From: an uncultured Collinsella sp.
GTDB taxonomy: Bacteria > Actinomycetota > Coriobacteriia > Coriobacteriales > Coriobacteriaceae
NCBI GenBank assembly: GCA_902492855.1
Contig: CABUMU010000104.1
Coordinates: forward strand, 1-7,043
Length of the DNA stretch: 7,043 bases
Reading direction: 5' to 3'
Each line of letters begins with the position of its first letter. Within the stretch, counting starts at the first letter, position 1. Positions 1-4,897 of the stretch are shown piece by piece. The notes beneath the pieces were generated by a model. It had not been told where the DNA came from and made no database searches. It saw only the letters and a program-made list of their open reading frames with translations. A program made the translations under genes and the position numbers.

Positions 1-281
1 AGTGGTCGTTTATGACAGGCGGTGCGTGGCAGCTGGGGCTCAACGGAACACAGCTCTATAACGATCGCGAATCGATTACACAAGCACTTCGCTCGGGTGC
101 GCCCGTCATCGCCGCAGTGCGCCCCGGTACGTTTACCAACGTAGGCCACTACATCGTGCTCTACGGCATCGACGATGCCAACCAGATTGGCGTCTACGAC
201 CCCAACTCGGCCAGCCGCAGCGCCCGCCGCTGGGGCGTCGTGGAGGTCCTCAACGAAGTCGAAGCCATGTGGGCCTACTAG
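1..281 (+). CDS. C39-like cysteine peptidase, C-terminal fragment (5' end outside window)
   Basis: The reading frame is open from the left edge (first full codon at base 3) to the TAG at 279-281, giving 93 residues of a C-terminus. The pattern fits Peptidase_C39_2 (papain-like) domains: a stretch ending in SGAPVIAAVRPGTFT, then GHYIVLYGID, whose His is the expected catalytic histidine, then IGVYDPNSA, whose Asp is the expected third catalytic residue. The catalytic Cys would lie upstream, outside the window, so activity cannot be judged. In many Gram-positive bacteria such domains sit on secreted or cell-wall proteins, but the N-terminus that would show export is missing. The ATG at base 12 falls inside the conserved domain and is very unlikely to be the start. 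The gene converges on arcC, and a hairpin terminator lies 40 bp past the stop. The family call is fairly safe; the substrate is unknown. Confidence 0.72.
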   Translation, partial: WSFMTGGAWQLGLNGTQLYNDRESITQALRSGAPVIAAVRPGTFTNVGHYIVLYGIDDANQIGVYDPNSASRSARRWGVVEVLNEVEAMWAY

Positions 282-320
282 TCATTTAAGAACGTCCCCA
301 ATGACTAGGTGGATAGCAAA

Positions 321-350
321 AGCCCCGCAGTCGGAGCGGACTGCGGGGCT
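321..350. terminator. Intrinsic terminator hairpin between convergent genes, probably bidirectional
   Basis: A perfect 12-bp stem, AGCCCCGCAGTC (321-332) with GACTGCGGGGCT (339-350), encloses a 6-nt loop. On the minus strand the stem runs straight into TTT, which gives a short U-run for transcripts coming from arcC. On the plus strand there is no T-run after the stem, so termination of the peptidase transcript would be weaker. It lies 39 bp after the peptidase stop and 65 bp after the arcC stop. Confidence 0.75.
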
Positions 351-369
351 CATGAAGAGAGGCTAGTTT

Positions 370-393
370 GTGGGCGCTTTGCCTGGCGCCCAC
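370..393. repeat. Second hairpin in the arcC 3' region
   Basis: The perfect inverted repeat GTGGGCGC (370-377) and GCGCCCAC (386-393) has an 8-nt loop. No T-run follows on either strand, so it is not a classic intrinsic terminator. It lies between the arcC stop and the stronger hairpin at 321-350, so an arcC transcript would carry both in its 3' untranslated region. There it could act as a pause site or an mRNA-stabilising structure, which is inference. Confidence 0.5.
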
Positions 394-415
394 GAGAGAG
401 GCAACAGAGTAGAGA

Positions 416-1378
416 CTACTCGTGGATGCGGGTACCGGAGAGGCCAGCCATGGTCTCGGCGGCCTTGTCCAGAGCGCCGATGATGCAGGTGCGGCCCTTG
501 CGGGAACGTGCGAACTTGATGGCAGCGCGGACCTTGGGCTCCATGGAACCCTTGCCGAACTGACCCTCGTCGGCCAGGCGCTCGGCCTCGTCGGCGGTGA
601 GGTCCTCGAGCTCCTCCTGGTTGGGCTTGCCGAAGTTGATGGCGACATGCTCAACGGCGGTCAGCAGGAACAGAACATCGGCGTCGCAGTCCTCGGCCAG
701 CAGCTCGCCGCCCAGGTCCCTGTCGATGACGGCGGGAACGCCCTTGTAGCAGCCCTTGTTCTCGTAGTCGCGGACGACGGGGATGCCGCCGCCACCGCAG
801 GCGATGACGATGAACTCGTTGTCGAGCAGGTTGAGGATGGAGTCGGCCTCGACGATCTTCTTGGGATCGGGGGAGGCGACGACGCGACGCCAGCCGCGGC
901 CGGAATCCTCGACGAAGACCTTGGAGGGATCCTCGGCCATGAACTCCTTGGCCTGCTCCTCGGTGTAGAAGGGGCCGATGGGCTTGGTCGGGTTCTTGAA
1001 CGCGGGGTCGTCCGGATCGCACTCGATCTGGGTGACGACGGTGGCGGCGTGCCAGCGCTTATAGCGCTTGTGCATCTCGCGGCCGATGCCCTGCTGCAGG
1101 TGATAACCGATGTAGCCCTGGGACATGGCGCCGCACTCGGGCAGCGGCATCTCGGGGGTACCGATGGCATCGTGGGCAGCGGCGAAGGCGTTCTGGATCA
1201 TGCCGACCTGCGGGCCGTTGCCGTGGGTGATGATGATCTCGTTGCCCTGCTCGATGAGACCGAGGAGAGCGTGGGCGGTGTTGCTCACGGCCTCGATCTG
1301 CTCGACGGGGTTGTTGCCGAGGGCGTTGCCGCCAAGGGCGACGACAATACGATCGGGCTTACCAAGAGGCTTAGACAT
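416..1378 (-). CDS. arcC: Carbamate kinase
   Basis: Carbamate kinase catalyses carbamoyl phosphate + ADP <-> carbamate + ATP in the cytoplasm, normally as the ATP-yielding last step of arginine, agmatine or purine-ureide breakdown. The 320-residue protein matches the usual length of about 310. It shows the amino-acid-kinase fold signatures in order: VVALGGNAL (12-20), THGNGPQVG (51-59), the carbamate-kinase subdomain segment KPIGPFY (132-138), IACGGGGIPV (192-201), VIDRDLGGELLA (217-228) and KGSMEPKV (276-283). The ATG at 1376-1378 is chosen because AAAGGA lies 8 nt upstream (1387-1392). An in-frame start at 1414 would add 12 residues (MGCRPFTERIPA) that lie before the conserved core and have no ribosome site. 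No arcA, arcB or antiporter gene is visible next to it, so its source of carbamoyl phosphate is unclear. Confidence 0.96.
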   Translation of the reverse strand: MSKPLGKPDRIVVALGGNALGNNPVEQIEAVSNTAHALLGLIEQGNEIIITHGNGPQVGMIQNAFAAAHDAIGTPEMPLPECGAMSQGYIGYHLQQGIGREMHKRYKRWHAATVVTQIECDPDDPAFKNPTKPIGPFYTEEQAKEFMAEDPSKVFVEDSGRGWRRVVASPDPKKIVEADSILNLLDNEFIVIACGGGGIPVVRDYENKGCYKGVPAVIDRDLGGELLAEDCDADVLFLLTAVEHVAINFGKPNQEELEDLTADEAERLADEGQFGKGSMEPKVRAAIKFARSRKGRTCIIGALDKAAETMAGLSGTRIHE

Positions 1379-1413
1379 TGCTGGAATCCTTTCTGTAAAA
1401 GGCCTACAACCCA

Positions 1414-1451
1414 TTAATAACCCGCGTCCGTGCGATACGCGAGTTTATTAA
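1414..1451. repeat. Imperfect inverted repeat in the arcC leader
   Basis: The left arm TTAATAACCCGCGT (1414-1427) and right arm ACGCGAGTTTATTAA (1437-1451) pair over TTAATAA and CGCGT, with a small mismatch between these blocks. The loop is 9 nt. It lies 35 bp upstream of the arcC start codon, downstream of the likeliest promoter, so it may fold in the mRNA leader or serve as an operator. It does not resemble an ArgR box. Confidence 0.5.
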
Positions 1452-1464
1452 GGTTTATATTCTC

Positions 1465-1493
1465 TTTATCGCTCATTTTATTCATTTTGAAAA
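1465..1493 (-). promoter_or_regulatory. Candidate arcC promoter
   Basis: Read on the minus strand, TTTTCA (1488-1493) and GATAAA (1465-1470) are spaced 17 bp apart inside the most AT-rich stretch of the divergent intergenic region. TATAAA at 1454-1459 is an alternative -10 but has no convincing -35. The resulting leader would be about 80 nt and would contain the inverted repeat at 1414-1451. This is by eye only. Confidence 0.35.
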
Positions 1494-1824
1494 TAGTTGA
1501 ACGGTGAACGGTCGCTTTTACCCGCTCAGCGTAAAGAAACCCAGCTCAAGCATATCTACGTCATTTACGTGCAACTTTATTTTAATAGAGCAGGGATTAG
1601 ACCAGATTATGCAAACTATATCTTTGCTAAACATAAAACAGACAGCGCAAAATCTTACTCGCACTATACGAGATTCTATGCACTTATTGGACGAGTATGC
1701 AGCCCTGCAATAACATGGCGTTTTTCATCCAACTTAAGGAATAGACGAGCGCCCATACCGCGCGTCGGCCGGCAGCCGGCGAGCCGTCTCGTCGATTGCC
1801 GCTTCCAGAAAATCAAAAACTGAT
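1494..1824. other. Divergent intergenic region, no supported gene
   Basis: This is the central part of the 602-bp gap between arcC and the DUF3830-like gene. Its first 240 bp are clearly more AT-rich than the neighbouring genes. Short open frames exist (1497-1823 from TTG and 1504-1713 from GTG), but they lack a ribosome-binding site, have non-ATG starts and encode nothing recognisable. From about 1744 the sequence turns GC-rich and potentially structured: GACGAG (1744-1749) can pair with CTCGTC (1788-1793) around a GCCGGC-rich interior. The promoter of the downstream operon is expected here, but no strong -35/-10 pair stands out. Confidence 0.5.
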
Positions 1825-1838
1825 ATTGCGCGCGCAAT
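1825..1838. promoter_or_regulatory. Perfect 14-bp palindrome, candidate operator
   Basis: ATTGCGCGCGCAAT is a perfect 14-bp palindrome with an alternating purine-pyrimidine core. It overlaps a second palindrome, GCAATTGC (1834-1841). It lies about 140 bp upstream of the DUF3830-like start codon. Uninterrupted symmetry of this length in an intergenic region is typical of a dimeric-regulator site, but no cognate regulator is in the window. Confidence 0.35.
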
Positions 1839-1878
1839 TGCTGCATGGTACTTTAGCGAAGAACAGCGCGGGCTGGGG

Positions 1879-1950
1879 CGACAGAGATCTGTCGTGAAGT
1901 TTGGGTTCGGCGACCCCGCTGCTGTCTTCTCCTTATCCGCCAGCGAACCC
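1879..1950 (+). other. Potentially structured leader upstream of the DUF3830-like gene
   Basis: Several pairings are possible in the 100 nt before the start codon. CGACAG/CTGTCG (1879-1884 with 1889-1894) makes a tight hairpin with a 4-nt loop. GGGTTCG (1903-1909) pairs with CGAACCC (1944-1950). Two alternatives compete with that pairing: GGGT with ACCC (1903-1906, 1913-1916) and CGCTG with CAGCG (1917-1921, 1941-1945). This could be a regulatory leader. It matches no riboswitch or T-box core that I recognise. Confidence 0.3.
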
Positions 1951-1980
1951 CTTGAGCGACGGATTGAGGAGGTCCTTACT

Positions 1981-2397
1981 ATGACAAAAATGCTCAAGAT
2001 CACGCTAAATGGCGAGACGTTTCTCGCCGACATGCTCTGGGACAAGGCTCCCGAGGCATGCAAGCTGTTCGAATCATCCTGTCCAGTCGAGTCACGTATC
2101 TTTTCGGCCAAGATCTGCGATGCCGAGGTAACCTATCCTGTCTCGGGCCCCATCGCCAATTACGAGCACATCGAGAACCCCGTCTTTCACGAGCCAGCGG
2201 GCGCCGTGAGCTGGTATGGCGGATGGTCGTCAATCTGCATCTTCTTTGACGTGTGCGAGCCCTTTGGCACCTGCAACATGTTCGCCCGCATCTGCGAAGC
2301 CGACCGCGAGCGTTTTGCCGCCGCCTGCCGCAATGTCTGGGACAACCAGGGCATGTACATTAAAAACGAAATCGTCGAGATCGAAACGGAGGCCTAA
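1981..2397 (+). CDS. Small cyclophilin-like protein (DUF3830-type), cysteine-rich
   Basis: The 138-residue protein is soluble, with no signal peptide or membrane segment. By eye it fits the cyclophilin-like beta-barrel group (DUF3830 and the related TM1367/DUF369 family). The N-terminal strand LKITLNGETFLADML is followed by KAPEACKLF and PVESRIFSAK, a central GAVSWYGGWSSICIFFD (74-90), then NMFARI (99-104) and a C-terminal strand. Biochemical function in these families is not established, and peptidyl-prolyl isomerase activity should not be assumed. It has eight cysteines (27, 34, 46, 86, 92, 98, 105, 116), high for this size. The ATG at 1981 is chosen because GAGGAGGT (1966-1973) lies 7 nt upstream; an in-frame GTG at 1894 would only add 29 unrelated residues. 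The next gene begins 2 bp after its stop, so the two form an operon. Residues 12-26 resemble the family start ('...DEAP..c..F...lP.eS...'), which supports the call. Confidence 0.6.
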   Translation: MTKMLKITLNGETFLADMLWDKAPEACKLFESSCPVESRIFSAKICDAEVTYPVSGPIANYEHIENPVFHEPAGAVSWYGGWSSICIFFDVCEPFGTCNMFARICEADRERFAAACRNVWDNQGMYIKNEIVEIETEA

Positions 2398-2399
2398 AG

Positions 2400-2924
2400 A
2401 TGATGGATATCAACAATCTGCTCACGCTCGACCTCGCCGAGTACACCACTGCACTTGAGGCCCTCGCCGATCAAATGATGCTCGAGGAACCGCGTGACAT
2501 CGACTACATGCGCCGCCGCAAACTCGACACCGGCCGCGAATTTGCCGTCTGGAACTTCACCGTCGGTTACTGCATGAACGCCGCCGACGCCCTCTCCCTC
2601 CTGCGAGCCCAGGCCAACGAAAACGCCAACGACGGCACCGCCGACCTCGCAACGATCAAAAACAGTGCCGCACGCCTGTGCGACTGGTTCTCGGGCGCCT
2701 TCGACGTCACCGGCAAAATGGATGACACCACGGCAATCCTCGCCCACAGCCGCGACCTCTACGCCCAGGTAGAGACTCACGAACAGTTTGCAGCCCTCAC
2801 CCGCGCCACCGAGCGCTATCTGGTCCAGCTCCAATTTTGGGTTGATCGCCAGATTCCCTGGCCGGCCATCAGCGACCTCGTCCACGGCTACCGCCTACGC
2901 ACGGAGTCCGGCGAGACAAGGTAA
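2400..2924 (+). CDS. Conserved-looking hypothetical protein, all-helical, 174 aa
   Basis: I do not recognise this family. The protein is acidic, lacks a signal peptide or membrane segment, and reads as mostly amphipathic helix: LAEYTTALEALADQMM near the N-terminus, a middle section with YCMNAADALSLLRAQAN, and a long C-terminal helix around THEQFAALTRATERYLVQLQ. It ends with WPAISDLVHGYRLR. GGAGG (2388-2392), inside the end of the previous gene, sits 7 nt before the ATG at 2400. With only 2 bp between the genes, translation is probably coupled. A second ATG follows at once (2403), so the true start could be either. The tight pairing suggests it works with, or is made in proportion to, the cyclophilin-like protein. 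The long open frame on the opposite strand has no such start signals and is an artefact. Confidence 0.7.
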   Translation: MMDINNLLTLDLAEYTTALEALADQMMLEEPRDIDYMRRRKLDTGREFAVWNFTVGYCMNAADALSLLRAQANENANDGTADLATIKNSAARLCDWFSGAFDVTGKMDDTTAILAHSRDLYAQVETHEQFAALTRATERYLVQLQFWVDRQIPWPAISDLVHGYRLRTESGETR

Positions 2925-2979
2925 CCAAGCAAGCAGCACCGACAACACCCCACCATCGGGATCCAAAGTAAGAATCAGA

Positions 2980-3013
2980 GGGCTGGAGACGCACCCAACA
3001 GCGTCCCCAGCCC
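2980..3013 (+). terminator. Probable terminator hairpin of the two-gene operon
   Basis: GGGCTGG (2980-2986) pairs with CCAGCCC (3007-3013), and GACGC (2988-2992) with GCGTC (3001-3005). There is one mismatch between the blocks and an 8-nt loop. It starts 56 bp after the operon's last stop. The T-run downstream is weak (CTTCG), so some read-through toward the ATPase gene is possible. Confidence 0.5.
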
Positions 3014-3067
3014 CTTCGCAAAGTAGAGCACTGTTTCAGTGGCTTTGAGGCCTATTCGAACCTTTGC

Positions 3068-3153
3068 TATCTCCCAATTTTTGTATATTTACGACAATAT
3101 TATCTGCCAATTTTTGTATGATTTTAGGCGATTCTATCTGTTAATTTTTGTCA
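3068..3153 (+). repeat. Three tandem copies of a 19-bp motif upstream of the ATPase gene
   Basis: The consensus TATCTGCCAATTTTTGTAT occurs at 3068-3086 (TATCTCCCAATTTTTGTAT), at 3101-3119 (exact consensus) and at 3135-3153 (TATCTGTTAATTTTTGTCA). The AATTTTTGT core is identical in all three. Start-to-start spacing is 33 and 34 bp, close to three helical turns, and the intervening bases are not conserved. The third copy ends 12 bp before the ATPase start codon. Regular phasing, a conserved core and unconserved spacers fit a set of binding sites for one protein better than a simple duplication. Confidence 0.8.
3117..3122 (+). promoter_or_regulatory. Candidate -10 element of the ATPase promoter
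   Basis: TATGAT differs from the -10 consensus TATAAT at one base and lies 43 bp upstream of the start codon, overlapping the end of the second repeat copy. No good -35 is visible; ACAATA (3094-3099) has the right spacing but a poor match. If this is right, the repeats would straddle the promoter and reach into the leader, where a bound protein would repress. This is by eye only. Confidence 0.3.
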
Positions 3154-3165
3154 TTTGGGGGTTTA

Positions 3166-4527
3166 ATGCTACGCCGTAAGGTCACTGATAGGCTTTTGAG
3201 CTGGAAGAATAACTCCAATAAGGCATTACTCGTTACTGGTGCGCGTCAGATTGGCAAGAGCTATGCGATTCGCGCGTTTGGAAAAAGCAGCTACGCGTCG
3301 TATTTTGAGGTCAATTTACTACTCGATGTCGAAGCAAGGAATGCACTTGTTGGCGCAAAGAACTCCGTTGACTTTATCAACCGTGTAGCCCTTCTTGCGG
3401 ATGCGCCGCTTGTTGAGGGCGATACGCTTGTCTTTGTCGATGAGATTCAGGAGTATCCGCAGATCGTTACACTCATGAAGGCGTTGGTCGAGGATGGGCG
3501 CTTTAGCTATGTCTTCTCGGGGTCTATGCTTGGGACTGAGTTTAAGGGGGTCTCTTCTTTTCCGGTGGGGTATGTAGAGCACATTGTTATGCGCCCGATG
3601 GATTTTGAAGAGTTTTGTTGGGCAAACAGCGTTAGCGAGAATGTGCTTGCAGGCATTCGCAGCTGCCTTGTCGAGAAACATCCTGTCGAAAACTATATTC
3701 ATGAGGCGATGCTCAAGAACTATAGAGCTTATATCGTTTGCGGCGGCATGCCGGAGGTCGTTCAGAATTATATTGATTCGGGTTATTCGCTCGTGAGCAC
3801 ACGTGAGCTTCAAACTCAGCTGGTCGATCAGTACAAAAGCGATATCTCAAAATATGCATCGACTCGAGCGTTTAACGTTCGGTCGATTTTTGAGCAAATT
3901 CCCGTTCAGCTTGAGGCGGAGTCTCATCGCTTTGTTGTTTCGTCTCTGGGTGAGGGAGCTCGCCTTAAAAAATATGAGCAGGATTTCCTGTGGCTTGTTA
4001 ACGCAGGTGTTGGATTGATGGTCGCCAGGGTGACGGAGCCACGGAGTCCTCTCAAGAGGACGGAGAAAACGACGGCCTTCAAACTATATGAGTCTGATAC
4101 GGGCATGCTCGCATCGCGGTACCCCGGCAGCACCGCACGCGCTGTCTATCTTGATATGAAAACTCCCAACCTTGGTGGTCTCTATGAGAACGTGGTCGCG
4201 CAGGAACTTGTTGCCCTCGGGGCGGATGCATGGTACTACCAAACGCGTGAGGTCGGTGAAGTTGACTTTGTGATCGAAGGCGCCCACGGGCACGTTGTCC
4301 CAATCGAGGTCAAATCGGGCAAGAAAGTTCGAGCGCACGCGGCCCTCGATCGTCTGATGAGTGTGGGCGAGTACAAAATTCCCGAGGCCGTTGTACTAAG
4401 CCACGAGAATCTCAGCAAAGAGGGCAAGGTTCTGTACGTTCCAATCTACATGACGTTTTGTCTCGATGAGTTTATGGAAAAGGATGACCCCAATAACGAT
4501 TTCTCGTTCGCGCCCATATCTCTCTAG
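3166..4527 (+). CDS. AAA-type ATP-binding protein with C-terminal DUF4143 / PD-(D/E)XK-like domain
   Basis: The 453-residue protein has the usual size and layout of the ATPase/DUF4143 family. The N-terminal half has the Walker A variant GARQIGKS (25-32), typical of this family, Walker B LVFVDE (88-93) and a sensor-1-like FSGSMLG (117-123). The C-terminal half ends in a restriction-endonuclease-like signature: GEVDFV with Asp367, then PIEVKSGKK with Glu381 and Lys383. The cellular role of the family is not settled. The ATG at 3166 is preferred because GGGGG (3157-3161) lies 4 nt upstream, and homologues typically start just before a basic 'RK..D.LL.W' segment; the in-frame TTG at 3148 has no ribosome site. 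The gene stands alone. Its codons, especially in the first two thirds, are richer in T-ending forms than those of arcC or nifJ, which suggests acquisition by transfer. Confidence 0.9.
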   Translation: MLRRKVTDRLLSWKNNSNKALLVTGARQIGKSYAIRAFGKSSYASYFEVNLLLDVEARNALVGAKNSVDFINRVALLADAPLVEGDTLVFVDEIQEYPQIVTLMKALVEDGRFSYVFSGSMLGTEFKGVSSFPVGYVEHIVMRPMDFEEFCWANSVSENVLAGIRSCLVEKHPVENYIHEAMLKNYRAYIVCGGMPEVVQNYIDSGYSLVSTRELQTQLVDQYKSDISKYASTRAFNVRSIFEQIPVQLEAESHRFVVSSLGEGARLKKYEQDFLWLVNAGVGLMVARVTEPRSPLKRTEKTTAFKLYESDTGMLASRYPGSTARAVYLDMKTPNLGGLYENVVAQELVALGADAWYYQTREVGEVDFVIEGAHGHVVPIEVKSGKKVRAHAALDRLMSVGEYKIPEAVVLSHENLSKEGKVLYVPIYMTFCLDEFMEKDDPNNDFSFAPISL

Positions 4528-4572
4528 CCATTTGAATCTGCAATCCAGCCCCGTCCACGCATCAATGCATTT

Positions 4573-4623
4573 CCCAAGGTGCTGCGCGTTTCGCGGCAAA
4601 GCCGCGAAAAAGCAAAGGGATAA
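4573..4623. repeat. REP-like palindromic element, copy 1
   Basis: A 9-bp perfect stem, TTTCGCGGC (4589-4597) and GCCGCGAAA (4601-4609), has a 3-nt AAA loop. The flanks CCCAAGG to the left and AAGCAAAGGGATAA to the right resemble those of copy 2, which lies 82 bp away, so the repeated unit is about 50 bp rather than just the hairpin. A repeated palindrome confined to intergenic DNA is typical of dispersed REP-like elements. Confidence 0.7.
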
Positions 4624-4654
4624 GAAGCCGCAACAACCCCGCCCCCCATCCATC

Positions 4655-4706
4655 CCCAAAGCAACGCGCCTTTCGCGGCAAAGCCGCGAAACAGCGACCG
4701 GGACAA
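4655..4706. repeat. REP-like palindromic element, copy 2
   Basis: The stem-loop (4671-4679 with 4683-4691, loop AAA) is identical in sequence to that of copy 1. The left flank CCCAAAGCAACGCGCC matches copy 1 at 10 of 16 positions. The right flank CAGCGACCGGGACAA aligns with copy 1 with a few mismatches and one offset. The two copies are in the same orientation, separated by a C-rich spacer. Confidence 0.7.
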
Positions 4707-4718
4707 AAGGCCCCACCA

Positions 4719-4758
4719 ACTACGTCCTTCATCCGCCCACACAATCCAAGGACGTAGT
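4719..4758. repeat. 11-bp perfect inverted repeat
   Basis: ACTACGTCCTT (4719-4729) is the exact reverse complement of AAGGACGTAGT (4748-4758), with an 18-nt loop. It sits between the REP-like pair and the 125-bp near-palindrome. It has no T-run and is not an obvious terminator. Confidence 0.55.
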
Positions 4759-4762
4759 CGTA

Positions 4763-4887
4763 GCAGGATCTGAGGGCTGACCTTTGCGGACGCTCCGCAG
4801 GACGAAAGAACCCCCGCCGCACGTAGTGCGCAGCGGGGGTTCTTTCATGTCCGAGGACGTCCGCGAAGGTCAGCCCTCAGATCCTGC
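4763..4887. repeat. 125-bp near-palindrome with 30-bp arms
   Basis: The arm at 4763-4792 begins GCAGGATCTGAGGGCTGACC and ends GCGGACG. The arm at 4858-4887 is its reverse complement with one mismatch in 30 (T at 4785 where symmetry predicts C). The symmetry continues inward through GGAC/GTCC blocks into the terminator stem at 4804-4846, so the whole segment could form one long hairpin. The right arm ends 10 bp downstream of the nifJ stop. I see no target-site duplication outside the arms. Confidence 0.85.
4804..4846. terminator. Bidirectional intrinsic terminator for the ATPase gene and nifJ
   Basis: A perfect 14-bp stem, GAAAGAACCCCCGC (4804-4817) and GCGGGGGTTCTTTC (4833-4846), is extended inside by CGCAC/GTGCG. 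The A-rich and T-rich ends of the stem are symmetric, so in either direction the RNA has a GC-rich hairpin followed by a U-rich tract (UUCUUU). That is the standard design for a shared terminator between convergent genes. Confidence 0.9.
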
Positions 4888-4897
4888 GGTGGGAGAC

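Noticed and set aside
422..1417. 331-residue open frame on the plus strand across the whole of arcC
   Set aside because: It is antisense to a clear carbamate kinase, and its translation is low-complexity G/A/V/L/D, the expected product of reading GC-ending codons backwards.
1497..1823. Short plus-strand frames in the divergent intergenic region (TTG at 1497, GTG at 1504)
   Set aside because: They have no ribosome-binding site, start at rare codons and encode no recognisable pattern; the AT-rich DNA looks regulatory.
1740..1980. T-box riboswitch upstream of the DUF3830-like gene
   Set aside because: CATGGTACTTTAGCG only loosely recalls the T-box antiterminator motif, the conserved core is missing, and the downstream gene is not an amino-acid gene.
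1981..1991. ATGACAAAAAT at the DUF3830-like start is the reverse complement of part of the ATPase-upstream repeat (ATTTTTGTCAT)
   Set aside because: It matches only 11 bp of the most diverged copy and lies within a coding start where MTKM explains it; chance is the simplest reading.
2394..2885. 163-residue open frame on the minus strand over the helical unknown gene
   Set aside because: The plus-strand gene has a ribosome site, 2-bp operon spacing and a balanced composition; the minus frame is Gly/Val-rich and lacks start signals.
3068..3153. The triple repeat as a CRISPR array or a plasmid iteron origin
   Set aside because: Spacers of only 14-15 bp, three copies and no Cas or replication gene nearby rule out CRISPR and give no support for an origin.
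3319..3813. 164-residue minus-strand frame inside the ATPase gene
   Set aside because: It is antisense to the Walker A/B-bearing ATPase and has no features of its own.
4466..4822. Overlapping frames on both strands across the repeat-rich spacer after the ATPase gene
   Set aside because: Their sequences are translations of the palindromic repeats (recurring FAALPR and GFAAK strings), not proteins.
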